Source: Nocardia sp. (GTDB lineage Bacteria > Actinomycetota > Actinomycetes > Mycobacteriales > Mycobacteriaceae). Taken from it: DNA of 41,368 bases. The position numbers and the translations under genes were made by a program. Below are positions 24,593 to 30,948 of this stretch, piece by piece. Under the pieces are notes generated by a model that did no database searches, was not told the origin of the DNA, and worked only from the letters and a program-made list of their open reading frames with translations. How positions within the stretch are numbered: the first letter of the stretch is position 1; the number at the start of each line of letters is the position of its first letter. The stretch spans positions 1-41,368 of the forward strand of contig NZ_JAODNK010000190.1 of NCBI RefSeq assembly GCF_025465275.1, given 5' to 3'.

Positions 24593-26388
24593 GCGGTGGG
24601 GGCGGCTTTCGTGACGAAGTGGTTGCCGATCACGAGATAGTCGATCTCGGTGCCGAGGAAGCAGTTCAGCGCGTCGGCGGGGGTGCAGACGATCGGCTCG
24701 CCCGCCACATTGAACGAGGTATTGATCAGACATGGAACGTCGGTCAATGCGGTGAACCGGCGCAGCAGAGCTGCCAGTCGCGGGGTGTCCTGATCGGTGA
24801 TCGTCTGCACTCTGGACGTGCCGTCCACGTGGGTCGCACCCGGGATCACGTCGTGGAACTCGGGCCGCACCGGAAACACGAAAGTCATGTACGGCGAACG
24901 GGTTTTGCGGCCCATCTCGAAGACCTTCGGCGCGTCCGCCTCCAGCACCAGTGGTGCGAACGGACGGAACGGTTCCCGGTGCTTGACCCTGGTATTGATG
25001 ACGTCCTTGATATCCGGGAACTTCGGGTTCGCCAGGATACTGCGGTGCCCCAATGCCCTTGGGCCATGCTCGATCCGGCCCTCGAACCAGCCGATGACCA
25101 CCTTTTCGGTGAGCAGTTTCGACACCTGATCGACGATCTCGTCATCACTGAGCCTGGTCCAGCCCACTCGATCGCTGAACTCCCGCAGGGTCTGCTCGAT
25201 CGTCGAGTCGTCGAATTCCGGTCCGAGATAAGGAGTTACACGCGGCGTGGGCTTTGCCTTGTCGGCGGTGTCCGGGTGATTGACCCAGACGTGGACCGCT
25301 GCGCCGATGACGATGCCCGTATCGCTGGCACCGAAACTCACCTCCATATCGTCGAACCGCGACCCCTCGAACAGCGGAGTGTTGTTGAGGCAGTTCAGTG
25401 CCACGCCGCCCTCGAACAGCAAGTGGTTCAGATCCGACTTGGCTTCCAGGGCGCGGAGCTGGTGGCTCGTGACGACTGTCAGCATCTCCTGCGCTGCGGC
25501 GGCCACCCGGGACTGGTACTCGACGGTGTCCTGGAACGGACCGAAATACTGCTCGAAGAGCGGCTCGAGGCTGCGCGGGTTGTCCGTCGCGAGTGGTTGG
25601 CGGAAGGTGTATCGCCCGTCCTCGTGCAGTTCGACGAGGTGCTCGACAAACGGGTTCGGCGACGGGGGATCGGCGTATCCGGACAGGCCCATGACCTTGT
25701 ACTCGTCGTTATTGGGCACGAAGCCCAGGAATCGCGTGATCGCGCCGAACAGCAGGCCGATCGAATACTCCGCCCCGATGGTCGACTCGTCGAAGACGCG
25801 GATCCGGCCGTCGCGGACTTCGCCCATCAGCGCCGAAAACACCTCTGCGCGACCATCACTGATGAGGAACGCGCTGTCCTTCATCCCCGCCAGGTAGTAG
25901 CCGGTCATCGCGTGCGCGAGGTGATGCGGTACGAACACCACCTTGTCCGGATCGGGGGTGAAACCGGTGCGGGCGGCGAAGTCGGCCAGGATCGCCTCGT
26001 GGCTGACGACCTCGGTGAACAGCGTGCCGATATTGTCCAGCAGGGCCATTTTCGCCGAGGGCGGCATCGGCGCGGACGTGATGCCATGCACCATTTGGTC
26101 CAACACCTCGGTCGAGAAATTCCAGGGGATGGCGATCAGGTCGATGTCGGAGAATCGCAATCCCGTCTGGTCGAGACACCATTTCACCGATTTGAACGGG
26201 AAGTCGGTGGTCTTCTTCTCCCGGTTGAGCCGCTCTTCCTCCACGGCGGCGACCAGTTCGCCGTCCACCAGGAGCGCAGCACCGGCGTCGTGGCCGAGCA
26301 GGTAGTGCTTATCGGTGCCGACCGCGCCGAAATGATCGGCGAAGACTTCCGAGACTCGGGTGAAACCGTTGCAGCCCAAGACAATCAT
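24589..26388 (-). CDS. NodU/CmcH/TobZ-type O-carbamoyltransferase
   Basis: This is a 599-aa enzyme of the family that uses carbamoyl phosphate and ATP to carbamoylate a hydroxyl group on small molecules (nodulation factors, cephamycin, tobramycin). The N-terminal ASKHA-like domain has GHDAGAALLVDGELVAAVEEERLNREK and the metal-binding HHLAHA (residues 155-160). The YrdC-like C-terminal domain shows GWFEGRIEHGPRALGHRSILANP and CLINTSFNVAGEPIVCTP. AAGGAA precedes the ATG at 26388. Its presence suggests a biosynthetic product carrying a carbamate. It is flanked by the FAD oxidoreductase (17 bases) and the phosphatase (4-base overlap). Confidence 0.92.
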   Translation of the reverse strand: MIVLGCNGFTRVSEVFADHFGAVGTDKHYLLGHDAGAALLVDGELVAAVEEERLNREKKTTDFPFKSVKWCLDQTGLRFSDIDLIAIPWNFSTEVLDQMVHGITSAPMPPSAKMALLDNIGTLFTEVVSHEAILADFAARTGFTPDPDKVVFVPHHLAHAMTGYYLAGMKDSAFLISDGRAEVFSALMGEVRDGRIRVFDESTIGAEYSIGLLFGAITRFLGFVPNNDEYKVMGLSGYADPPSPNPFVEHLVELHEDGRYTFRQPLATDNPRSLEPLFEQYFGPFQDTVEYQSRVAAAAQEMLTVVTSHQLRALEAKSDLNHLLFEGGVALNCLNNTPLFEGSRFDDMEVSFGASDTGIVIGAAVHVWVNHPDTADKAKPTPRVTPYLGPEFDDSTIEQTLREFSDRVGWTRLSDDEIVDQVSKLLTEKVVIGWFEGRIEHGPRALGHRSILANPKFPDIKDVINTRVKHREPFRPFAPLVLEADAPKVFEMGRKTRSPYMTFVFPVRPEFHDVIPGATHVDGTSRVQTITDQDTPRLAALLRRFTALTDVPCLINTSFNVAGEPIVCTPADALNCFLGTEIDYLVIGNHFVTKAAPTA

Positions 26389-26405
26389 GACAATTTCCTT
26401 CTCTG

Positions 26406-27506
26406 CTACACGGCTTCGACAGGGCAGCGATCGGTAGCGAGGCCCGCCGTGTCGATCCAGGTTTGCTTGTCGGCCAGGAGATCTCGGACGATCTCGCCCG
26501 CCGCGGGTGCTTGGCACAGTCCCTGGCCGGAGAATCCTGCCGCGTAGAGGAAAGGCCGGGAAGGATCTCGGCCGATGAAGGCCGCCCCGTCCGGGCTGCC
26601 GTCGAAGTCGCCGCTCCAGCCGCGCTCGATGCGGACGCCCGCGAGGGCGGGGTAGGTGGTGCCGAGTTGCTGTGACAGTCGTTCGAGCCAGGTCTGCCGT
26701 GATTCGCCCGGGTCGGGGCGGCCCATTCCGATGAGAATGCGGTCCTGCCACGCGCGAATCCGCAGGCTGGAGGGATGCAGGGTCATCGGCAGTGTGGTGA
26801 GCGGGGCGGCGGGCGTGTCGGTGAGGAGCAATTCGATGGGATACGTGGTCACGGGGAGACGGACGCCGGCCATCTCGGCCACCGTTCGCGACCACGGCCC
26901 TGCCGCGCAGACGATGGTTTCGGCACGGATGGTGCCGGCAGGGGTGTGGACCTGCCAGTCGGGGTCGATGCCGGTGACGGGAGTCTCCGTGCGCAACAGC
27001 GCGCCGACATCCCGGGCGGCGGTGGCGTAGCCGTGCACAATCGCGGCGGGGTCGCAGGCGTAGGCCTCGGGGGCCCAGGCCGCCGCCACGATGGCGCGCT
27101 CGTCGAGCAGCGGATTGAGTTGCGCCGCTTCGGATGCGGTCACGAGCTCGACGTCCACTCCGGCGGCGTGCTGGGCGGCTCGGTCCCGCCGGAAGGCCGC
27201 CACCTGCTGGTTCTCGGTGAACAGCACCAAGAAACCGACACGCTGCAGGCCGAGCGTGGTTCCGGTCCGCTCGGCGAGGTCGTGATACGCCGCCAGGCTG
27301 CGGACGGCAAGGCTGCCGGTGCGGGCATCGCCGGGAAAATAGGTGCGCACCACGCCCGCGGTGGACCCGGATGCTCCCGATCCGAGACTGCCGCGCTCCA
27401 AAAGCACTGTGCGGACCCCTGATTCGGCGAGATGGCACGCTATCGAGGTGCCGATGACGCCGCCGCCGATGACGAGGGCATCGGTGCGTTCGGGCAGACC
27501 GCTCAT
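26406..27506 (-). CDS. FAD-dependent amine/amino-acid oxidoreductase (DAO family)
   Basis: This is a 366-aa flavoprotein of the sarcosine oxidase/D-amino-acid dehydrogenase fold. The dinucleotide motif is ALVIGGGVIGTSIACHLAESG (GxGxxG at residues 14-19), with LLERGSLGSGASGSTAGVV, the second FAD motif VCAAGPWSR, and the C-terminal FLYAAGFSGQGLCQAPAAGEIVRDLL. Start ATG 27506 overlaps the stop of the upstream gene (ATGA). The family oxidises C-N bonds of secondary amines or amino acids to imines. Next to a cucumopine-synthase-like protein it could act on a cyclic amine, but this is inference. Confidence 0.88.
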   Translation of the reverse strand: MSGLPERTDALVIGGGVIGTSIACHLAESGVRTVLLERGSLGSGASGSTAGVVRTYFPGDARTGSLAVRSLAAYHDLAERTGTTLGLQRVGFLVLFTENQQVAAFRRDRAAQHAAGVDVELVTASEAAQLNPLLDERAIVAAAWAPEAYACDPAAIVHGYATAARDVGALLRTETPVTGIDPDWQVHTPAGTIRAETIVCAAGPWSRTVAEMAGVRLPVTTYPIELLLTDTPAAPLTTLPMTLHPSSLRIRAWQDRILIGMGRPDPGESRQTWLERLSQQLGTTYPALAGVRIERGWSGDFDGSPDGAAFIGRDPSRPFLYAAGFSGQGLCQAPAAGEIVRDLLADKQTWIDTAGLATDRCPVEAV

Positions 27507-28471
27507 GACTGCTGACCCACTTCGGCGGGGCGTTGCCGGCGCAGGTGGTCTCCGGCGTCCCACGGGAACAGGTGCAGATTCCAGCCGCCCAGGCAGTTGA
27601 CGTAGAGGGCCATCTGACTCGCCACGGCGAGGAAGTCGTCACGGTCGAGGTCGTCGAGGCAGGCCAGGAAGCGCTGGGTGAAGGACCACAGCTTCTCCAG
27701 ACCGCAGTAGCCCAGGAACTCGGCCGGGATACCGATCAACAGGCGTGCCATCTGGCGCAGCGAATCCATCGGCATATCCGTGACGGCGGCTCGGACCAGG
27801 CCGCCGTACGTGGCGTAGCCCAGCGGGCGGGTCTCACCGTTGACGAACAGCAGGGTGGGCAGCACCGTCTCGAAACTGCCTGCCCCGGAGGCGATTCGCC
27901 CTCGGTGCAGATCGGCGAGCTCGGGTGGTTCGGTCAGCCAGATCTGCCCGGTCTCGGTGTACACGTCGTGGATCAGGCGGTTCGCGTCAGGATCGGCGGC
28001 GGTCAAATGGGGAATGCGGTGGCCGCCTGCCGTGCCTGCCCTGCGGACCTCCGCCAGGATCGGCTTCTTCGTCGAATAGACCGAATCCCAGATAGCCTGA
28101 CCGGCTTCGAGCAGAGCGGGCATATCCGCCGCACGGATCCGGCCGACCGGGGAGGCCGGCATCGGTTCGCTCAAGGGACCGTACTTGATGCCCACATGCT
28201 GTAGCGCGGAACAGAACACCGTTCCGTCGGGCGCCTCGCGCCGGTCAGCGATCCGAGTGGATGCGGGCAGATGGAGCAGGGAGGGTATCGGCGCCACGTG
28301 ATACAGGTGACTGCCCGCAACCAGTGCGTGTCCCTGCAGACTTCGGTAGGGCAACGACTCCCAGAGCGCATCGGCCAGCTCGGCATTGCGACCGTCGAGT
28401 TCCGCGGTCACGGTGATATCCAGATCAGGCCAGGCGATTTCGAGCTGCCGACCGGACAACGTCTTAGTCAA
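27503..28471 (-). CDS. DUF3830/cucumopine-synthase-related protein
   Basis: This is a 322-aa protein starting at TTG 28471, six bases after AAGGAG. The N-terminal part (IAWPDLDITVTAELDGRNAELADALWESLPYRSLQGHALVAGSHLYHVAP) looks like the cyclophilin-like DUF3830 fold. The helical C-terminal half (LRQMARLLIGIPAEFLGYCGLEKLWSFTQRFL, MALYVNCLGGWNLHLFPWD) resembles the helical bundle of Rhizobium cucumopine synthase, an opine enzyme that condenses histidine with 2-oxoglutarate. I assign the family from memory and the reaction only as a possibility. It lies 35 bases after the SRPBCC gene and overlaps the oxidoreductase by four bases. Confidence 0.65.
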   Translation of the reverse strand: MTKTLSGRQLEIAWPDLDITVTAELDGRNAELADALWESLPYRSLQGHALVAGSHLYHVAPIPSLLHLPASTRIADRREAPDGTVFCSALQHVGIKYGPLSEPMPASPVGRIRAADMPALLEAGQAIWDSVYSTKKPILAEVRRAGTAGGHRIPHLTAADPDANRLIHDVYTETGQIWLTEPPELADLHRGRIASGAGSFETVLPTLLFVNGETRPLGYATYGGLVRAAVTDMPMDSLRQMARLLIGIPAEFLGYCGLEKLWSFTQRFLACLDDLDRDDFLAVASQMALYVNCLGGWNLHLFPWDAGDHLRRQRPAEVGQQS

Positions 28472-28506
28472 GGGGTACTCCTTCGTTCGATGAGATGCTG
28501 TCGCGG

Positions 28507-28971
28507 CTACTGCTGCGCAAAGAAGTCCCGCACGGAGTCGGTCTGCCCGGCCATCATGGCGATGATCGTCTCGACGACCTCGGCCTCCGCGTCATCGGCG
28601 ATCGTCAGCTCTCGTGTCCAATCGAAGAAGCTGCGGTTCGGATCATTGGTGATCGGCTGCACGTGAATAGTGGCGAGATAGCGGTCCACGCCCATCGTCG
28701 GCTCGATGGATCGGTAGGTCTGCGTTCGCTCCACCTCGTTGCGTCCGGCGACCTCCTGCTGAACAAGGCCGTCGCTGAATACCAGCGTGAAGTTGTACAG
28801 CGACGGAACTCGTTCGGGCGCACCGTCTTCGGCCCAATGCACGTCCTTCGCCGCATCTCCGGACACGATCGACACCACCTGCAGGGCATCGCGGACCACA
28901 GCCCAGACCGTGTCCGGATCGGCGTCGATGATCGTCGAGTGGTACATCGTGTGCTTGCGCTGGATCGCCAC
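28507..28971 (-). CDS. SRPBCC (polyketide cyclase/START-like) protein
   Basis: This is a 154-aa protein with a hydrophobic ligand-binding cavity fold: MYHSTIIDADPDTVWAVVRDALQVVSIVSGD is the canonical SRPBCC beginning, and the sequence ends in a long helix (DAEAEVVETIIAMMAGQTDSVRDFF). Such proteins bind or cyclise hydrophobic intermediates. The start is GTG 28971, five bases after AAGGAG. The frame is open to an ATG at 29115, but that region is the structured leader. It is first gene of the SRPBCC / cucumopine-like / FAD oxidase / carbamoyltransferase / phosphatase operon. Translation is probably controlled by leader hairpins that can hide its RBS. Confidence 0.82.
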   Translation of the reverse strand: MAIQRKHTMYHSTIIDADPDTVWAVVRDALQVVSIVSGDAAKDVHWAEDGAPERVPSLYNFTLVFSDGLVQQEVAGRNEVERTQTYRSIEPTMGVDRYLATIHVQPITNDPNRSFFDWTRELTIADDAEAEVVETIIAMMAGQTDSVRDFFAQQ

Positions 28972-28976
28972 GAGAA

Positions 28977-29004
28977 CTCCTTGTCGGACAAGGGAAATCC
29001 CTTG
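28977..29004 (-). promoter_or_regulatory. Alternative hairpins controlling the SRPBCC gene RBS
   Basis: Two stems share the same strand. CAAGGGA-AA-TCCCTTG (28989-29004) is one. CCTTGTC-G-GACAAGG (28979-28993) is the other, and it buries most of the AAGGAG (28982-28977) of the operon. They overlap by five bases (28989-28993) and cannot form together. This is the layout of a translational switch: forming the first stem frees the ribosome site, forming the second closes it. Confidence 0.6.
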
Positions 29005-29008
29005 CTTC

Positions 29009-29040
29009 GTTGCCAGTTGTGTCAGCAGTACACAGGCAAC
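29009..29040 (-). promoter_or_regulatory. Long hairpin in the five-gene operon leader
   Basis: GTTGCC (29009-29014) pairs with GGCAAC (29035-29040) and TGTGT (29018-29022) with ACACA (29030-29034), giving 11 base pairs around a 7-base loop with a 3-base bulge. It directly follows the conserved 70-nt element on the transcript. Confidence 0.6.
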
Positions 29041-29110
29041 CGAGGGGAGTCGGCCAGGCATGGAAGGCATGAAAACGTCCGCAGGCTGAGAGCGGAGGTT
29101 CGTAGACTCA
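29041..29110 (-). ncRNA. Conserved 70-nt leader element, copy B (upstream of SRPBCC operon)
   Basis: This is the second copy of the element found before guaD, 79 percent identical with no gaps. GAGTC/GACTC closes the outside (29109-29105 with 29052-29048) and TCCGC (29078-29082) pairs with GCGGA (29092-29096), a stem one to two pairs longer than in copy A. The invariant core is GCAGGCTGAG (plus-strand reading). It lies about 70 bases before the SRPBCC start and is followed by three hairpins, the last able to hide the RBS. Identity is highest in loop-like segments, as in ligand-binding RNAs. Confidence 0.55.
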
Positions 29111-29246
29111 TACAAGAGTCCGCAATGTCGGCCATGGCTGGCCTGGCAGTTGTAGTGCGTTGTGTGACTTACGGTTTCGCTGGTCTATACGCCAGCGTGC
29201 TCAATTGAGCTGGAGCAGCTGTGCCGAGTACGCCTGTGCCGCAAAA

Positions 29247-29723
29247 TCAATGCGTCGGTAGCCGATCGGTGGAGCCCTCCGCCAGCGCGGCTTCCACATG
29301 CGAGATTCCTGCTCCGACGCCACCGTCGAAAGCTCCTTCGTCGAGCGCGGCGAGCCGCTCTCGGGCCGCATCGAGATGGCTCCGGGCCGAAGCGAACGCG
29401 CCTAGTCGGCGGAGGTCGTCAGCCAGGTTGAGATGCATCGACGGATAGAAGCCGCGCACACTCAACGACGAATGTTCCTGCTGAGCGCGCTCGTCCGTGA
29501 GCACCTCGACCGCGTCCAGTGCCCGCACATCCCAGGTGAGGGCATCGGCCGCATGATCGAACAAATCAGCCAGATAGTGCGCGATGGTGCAGCGATGCAG
29601 CGGATCGCCGTCCACGCCCACCGAACTCCATAATTCGGCGAGAGATTCCCGAGCCTGATCGGTATTCCCTTGCCGCCCAAGGGTTACGGCGTCATTGATG
29701 GCGGTCATGGTGGCATCGGTCAT
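29247..29723 (-). CDS. Tetratricopeptide-repeat-like protein
   Basis: This is a 158-aa all-helical protein starting at ATG 29723 (MTDATMTAINDAVTLGRQGNTDQARESLAELWSSVG). Helical hairpins with the TPR spacing follow (CTIAHYLADLFDHAADALTWDVRALDAVEVL, MHLNLADDLRRLGAFASARSHLDAARERLAAL). It is likely a protein-protein interaction module; the partner is unknown. It is divergent from the lectin/LysM gene. The RBS is poor. Its promoter region carries an ACCAATTGGT palindrome. Confidence 0.72.
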   Translation of the reverse strand: MTDATMTAINDAVTLGRQGNTDQARESLAELWSSVGVDGDPLHRCTIAHYLADLFDHAADALTWDVRALDAVEVLTDERAQQEHSSLSVRGFYPSMHLNLADDLRRLGAFASARSHLDAARERLAALDEGAFDGGVGAGISHVEAALAEGSTDRLPTH

Positions 29724-29915
29724 GCGGCCACCGTAGCCGGGTGGTCCGACAGATTTGGCACTGCGTTTTTTCCGCCTAAAACAAACCAATTGGTCCTAAT
29801 TGCTGCGCGGCTGGGAGCTGTCGAGTACCGTTTTTCCGGTATGCGCCGGATGAGCGCTACCGGCGTAACTCTCCGATGAAACCCGATCCCACCTCACCCG
29901 AAAAGGGGAAACACC

Positions 29916-30434
29916 GTGGTTGACACGTTGCGCGTAGGAGAAGAACTCGGAACAGGTAAGTCGCTCAATAGTGGTGCGTACTCGCTGACCCTGCAGGACG
30001 ACGGCAATCTGGTGCTCGAAGAGCCGGGCAAGGTCATCTGGTCGAGCGGCACGAACGGCTCGGGCGTGACCCGGGGCATGTTGCAGCAGGACGGCAACTT
30101 CGTGCTCTATGCCGGGGAAGACGCCAAATGGTCGACCAAGACCGACGGCAAGAGCGCCGACCGGCTCACCCTGCAGCCCGATCGGAATCTGGTGCTCTAC
30201 GGCGGTGATTCCGCCCTCTGGTCCTCCAGCACCGCGACCGACACCCCGATGGCCGCCGAACAGCCGGCGGCGGCCGCGGCGGCCCGCACGTACACGATGG
30301 CCGACGGTGACACGCTGTGGGCCGTCGCGGAACAGTTCTACGGCGACGGCAATCGCTTCCAGGAGATCGTCGCGGCCAGCGGTATCGCCGACCCGGACAT
30401 GGTCAGCGCCGGGCAGGTCCTGACCATCCCGTAG
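29916..30434 (+). CDS. Bulb-type mannose lectin fused to a LysM domain
   Basis: This is a 172-aa protein starting at GTG behind AAAAGGGGAAA. Residues about 1-110 form a monocot-type (GNA/B-lectin) beta-prism with three QxDxNxVxY sites: QDDGNLVLE (degenerate), QQDGNFVLY and QPDRNLVLY. After an Ala/Pro-rich linker (TPMAAEQPAAAAAA) the C-terminus is a LysM module (YTMADGDTLWAVAEQFYGDGNRFQEIVAASGIADPDMVSAGQVLTIP) that binds peptidoglycan-type glycans. There is no signal peptide. The protein could bridge mannosylated glycans and the cell wall. A strong hairpin follows. Confidence 0.88.
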   Translation: MVDTLRVGEELGTGKSLNSGAYSLTLQDDGNLVLEEPGKVIWSSGTNGSGVTRGMLQQDGNFVLYAGEDAKWSTKTDGKSADRLTLQPDRNLVLYGGDSALWSSSTATDTPMAAEQPAAAAAARTYTMADGDTLWAVAEQFYGDGNRFQEIVAASGIADPDMVSAGQVLTIP

Positions 30435-30451
30435 ACGCCACACGCCCGAAC

Positions 30452-30487
30452 AGCAGGACCCCGGTCGCTCGCGACCGGGGTCCTGCT
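30452..30487 (+). terminator. Strong hairpin after the lectin/LysM gene
   Basis: A perfect 16-bp stem AGCAGGACCCCGGTCG / CGACCGGGGTCCTGCT with a 4-base loop starts 18 bases after the stop. There is no T-tract, as often seen for actinobacterial terminators. Confidence 0.75.
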
Positions 30488-30494
30488 CTGAAAG

Positions 30495-30830
30495 GTGCTG
30501 AATACCAGGAACTTCGTTAGTCGTCCGGTAGCGCGTGCCGCAGCCGCATCGGCCGGGTACGCGGTCGCGGAATCCGAGCGGGACTTCTTCGGGCGTTCCG
30601 ATGTGCTGTCGCTGCACATGCGCCTGGTGGACGCGACACGCGGTATCGTCAACGCTGACGACCTGGCGGCGATGAAACCTACTGCGCTACTGGTCAATAC
30701 GAGCCGCTCCGGTCTCATCCGGCCGGGCGAGCTGGTGGCGGCCTTGCAACGGGGCCGTCCGGGGTTTGCCGCGCATGATCAACCCCGAGGCACTGGGCAC
30801 ACCGCGAACCGGCCACGCTCTGTGAGATTT
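30495..30830 (+). pseudogene. Remnant of a D-2-hydroxyacid dehydrogenase
   Basis: The frame contains GYAVAESERDFFGRSDVLSLHMRLVDATRGIVNADDLAAMKPTALLVNTSRSGLIRPGELVAALQRGRPGFAA, which is the middle of the NAD-binding domain of D-3-phosphoglycerate-dehydrogenase-like enzymes. The N-terminal substrate domain and the Rossmann GxGxxG are missing. After RPGFAA the frame leaves the family, and the catalytic Glu/His part is absent. Both ends are therefore lost and it is best read as a decayed gene copy. Confidence 0.7.
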
Positions 30831-30948
30831 CTGCGCGATAACAGGGTGCCGATTAACGGACGAATCGTGCGCCGTCATGATCGTATGGAGTGATCTCGAG
30901 TCGGACCTGCGTTGCCAGTCGTGACGCGGCGGGACGAAAGGACACCGC

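Noticed and set aside
24526..26547. A 673-codon plus-strand open frame
   Set aside because: It is the shadow of the carbamoyltransferase gene on the minus strand; no family motif is present and the carbamoyltransferase is clear.
28972..29115. A longer SRPBCC protein starting at ATG 29115
   Set aside because: The stretch is the structured leader with the conserved element; GTG 28971 has a correctly spaced AAGGAG and matches the family N-terminus.
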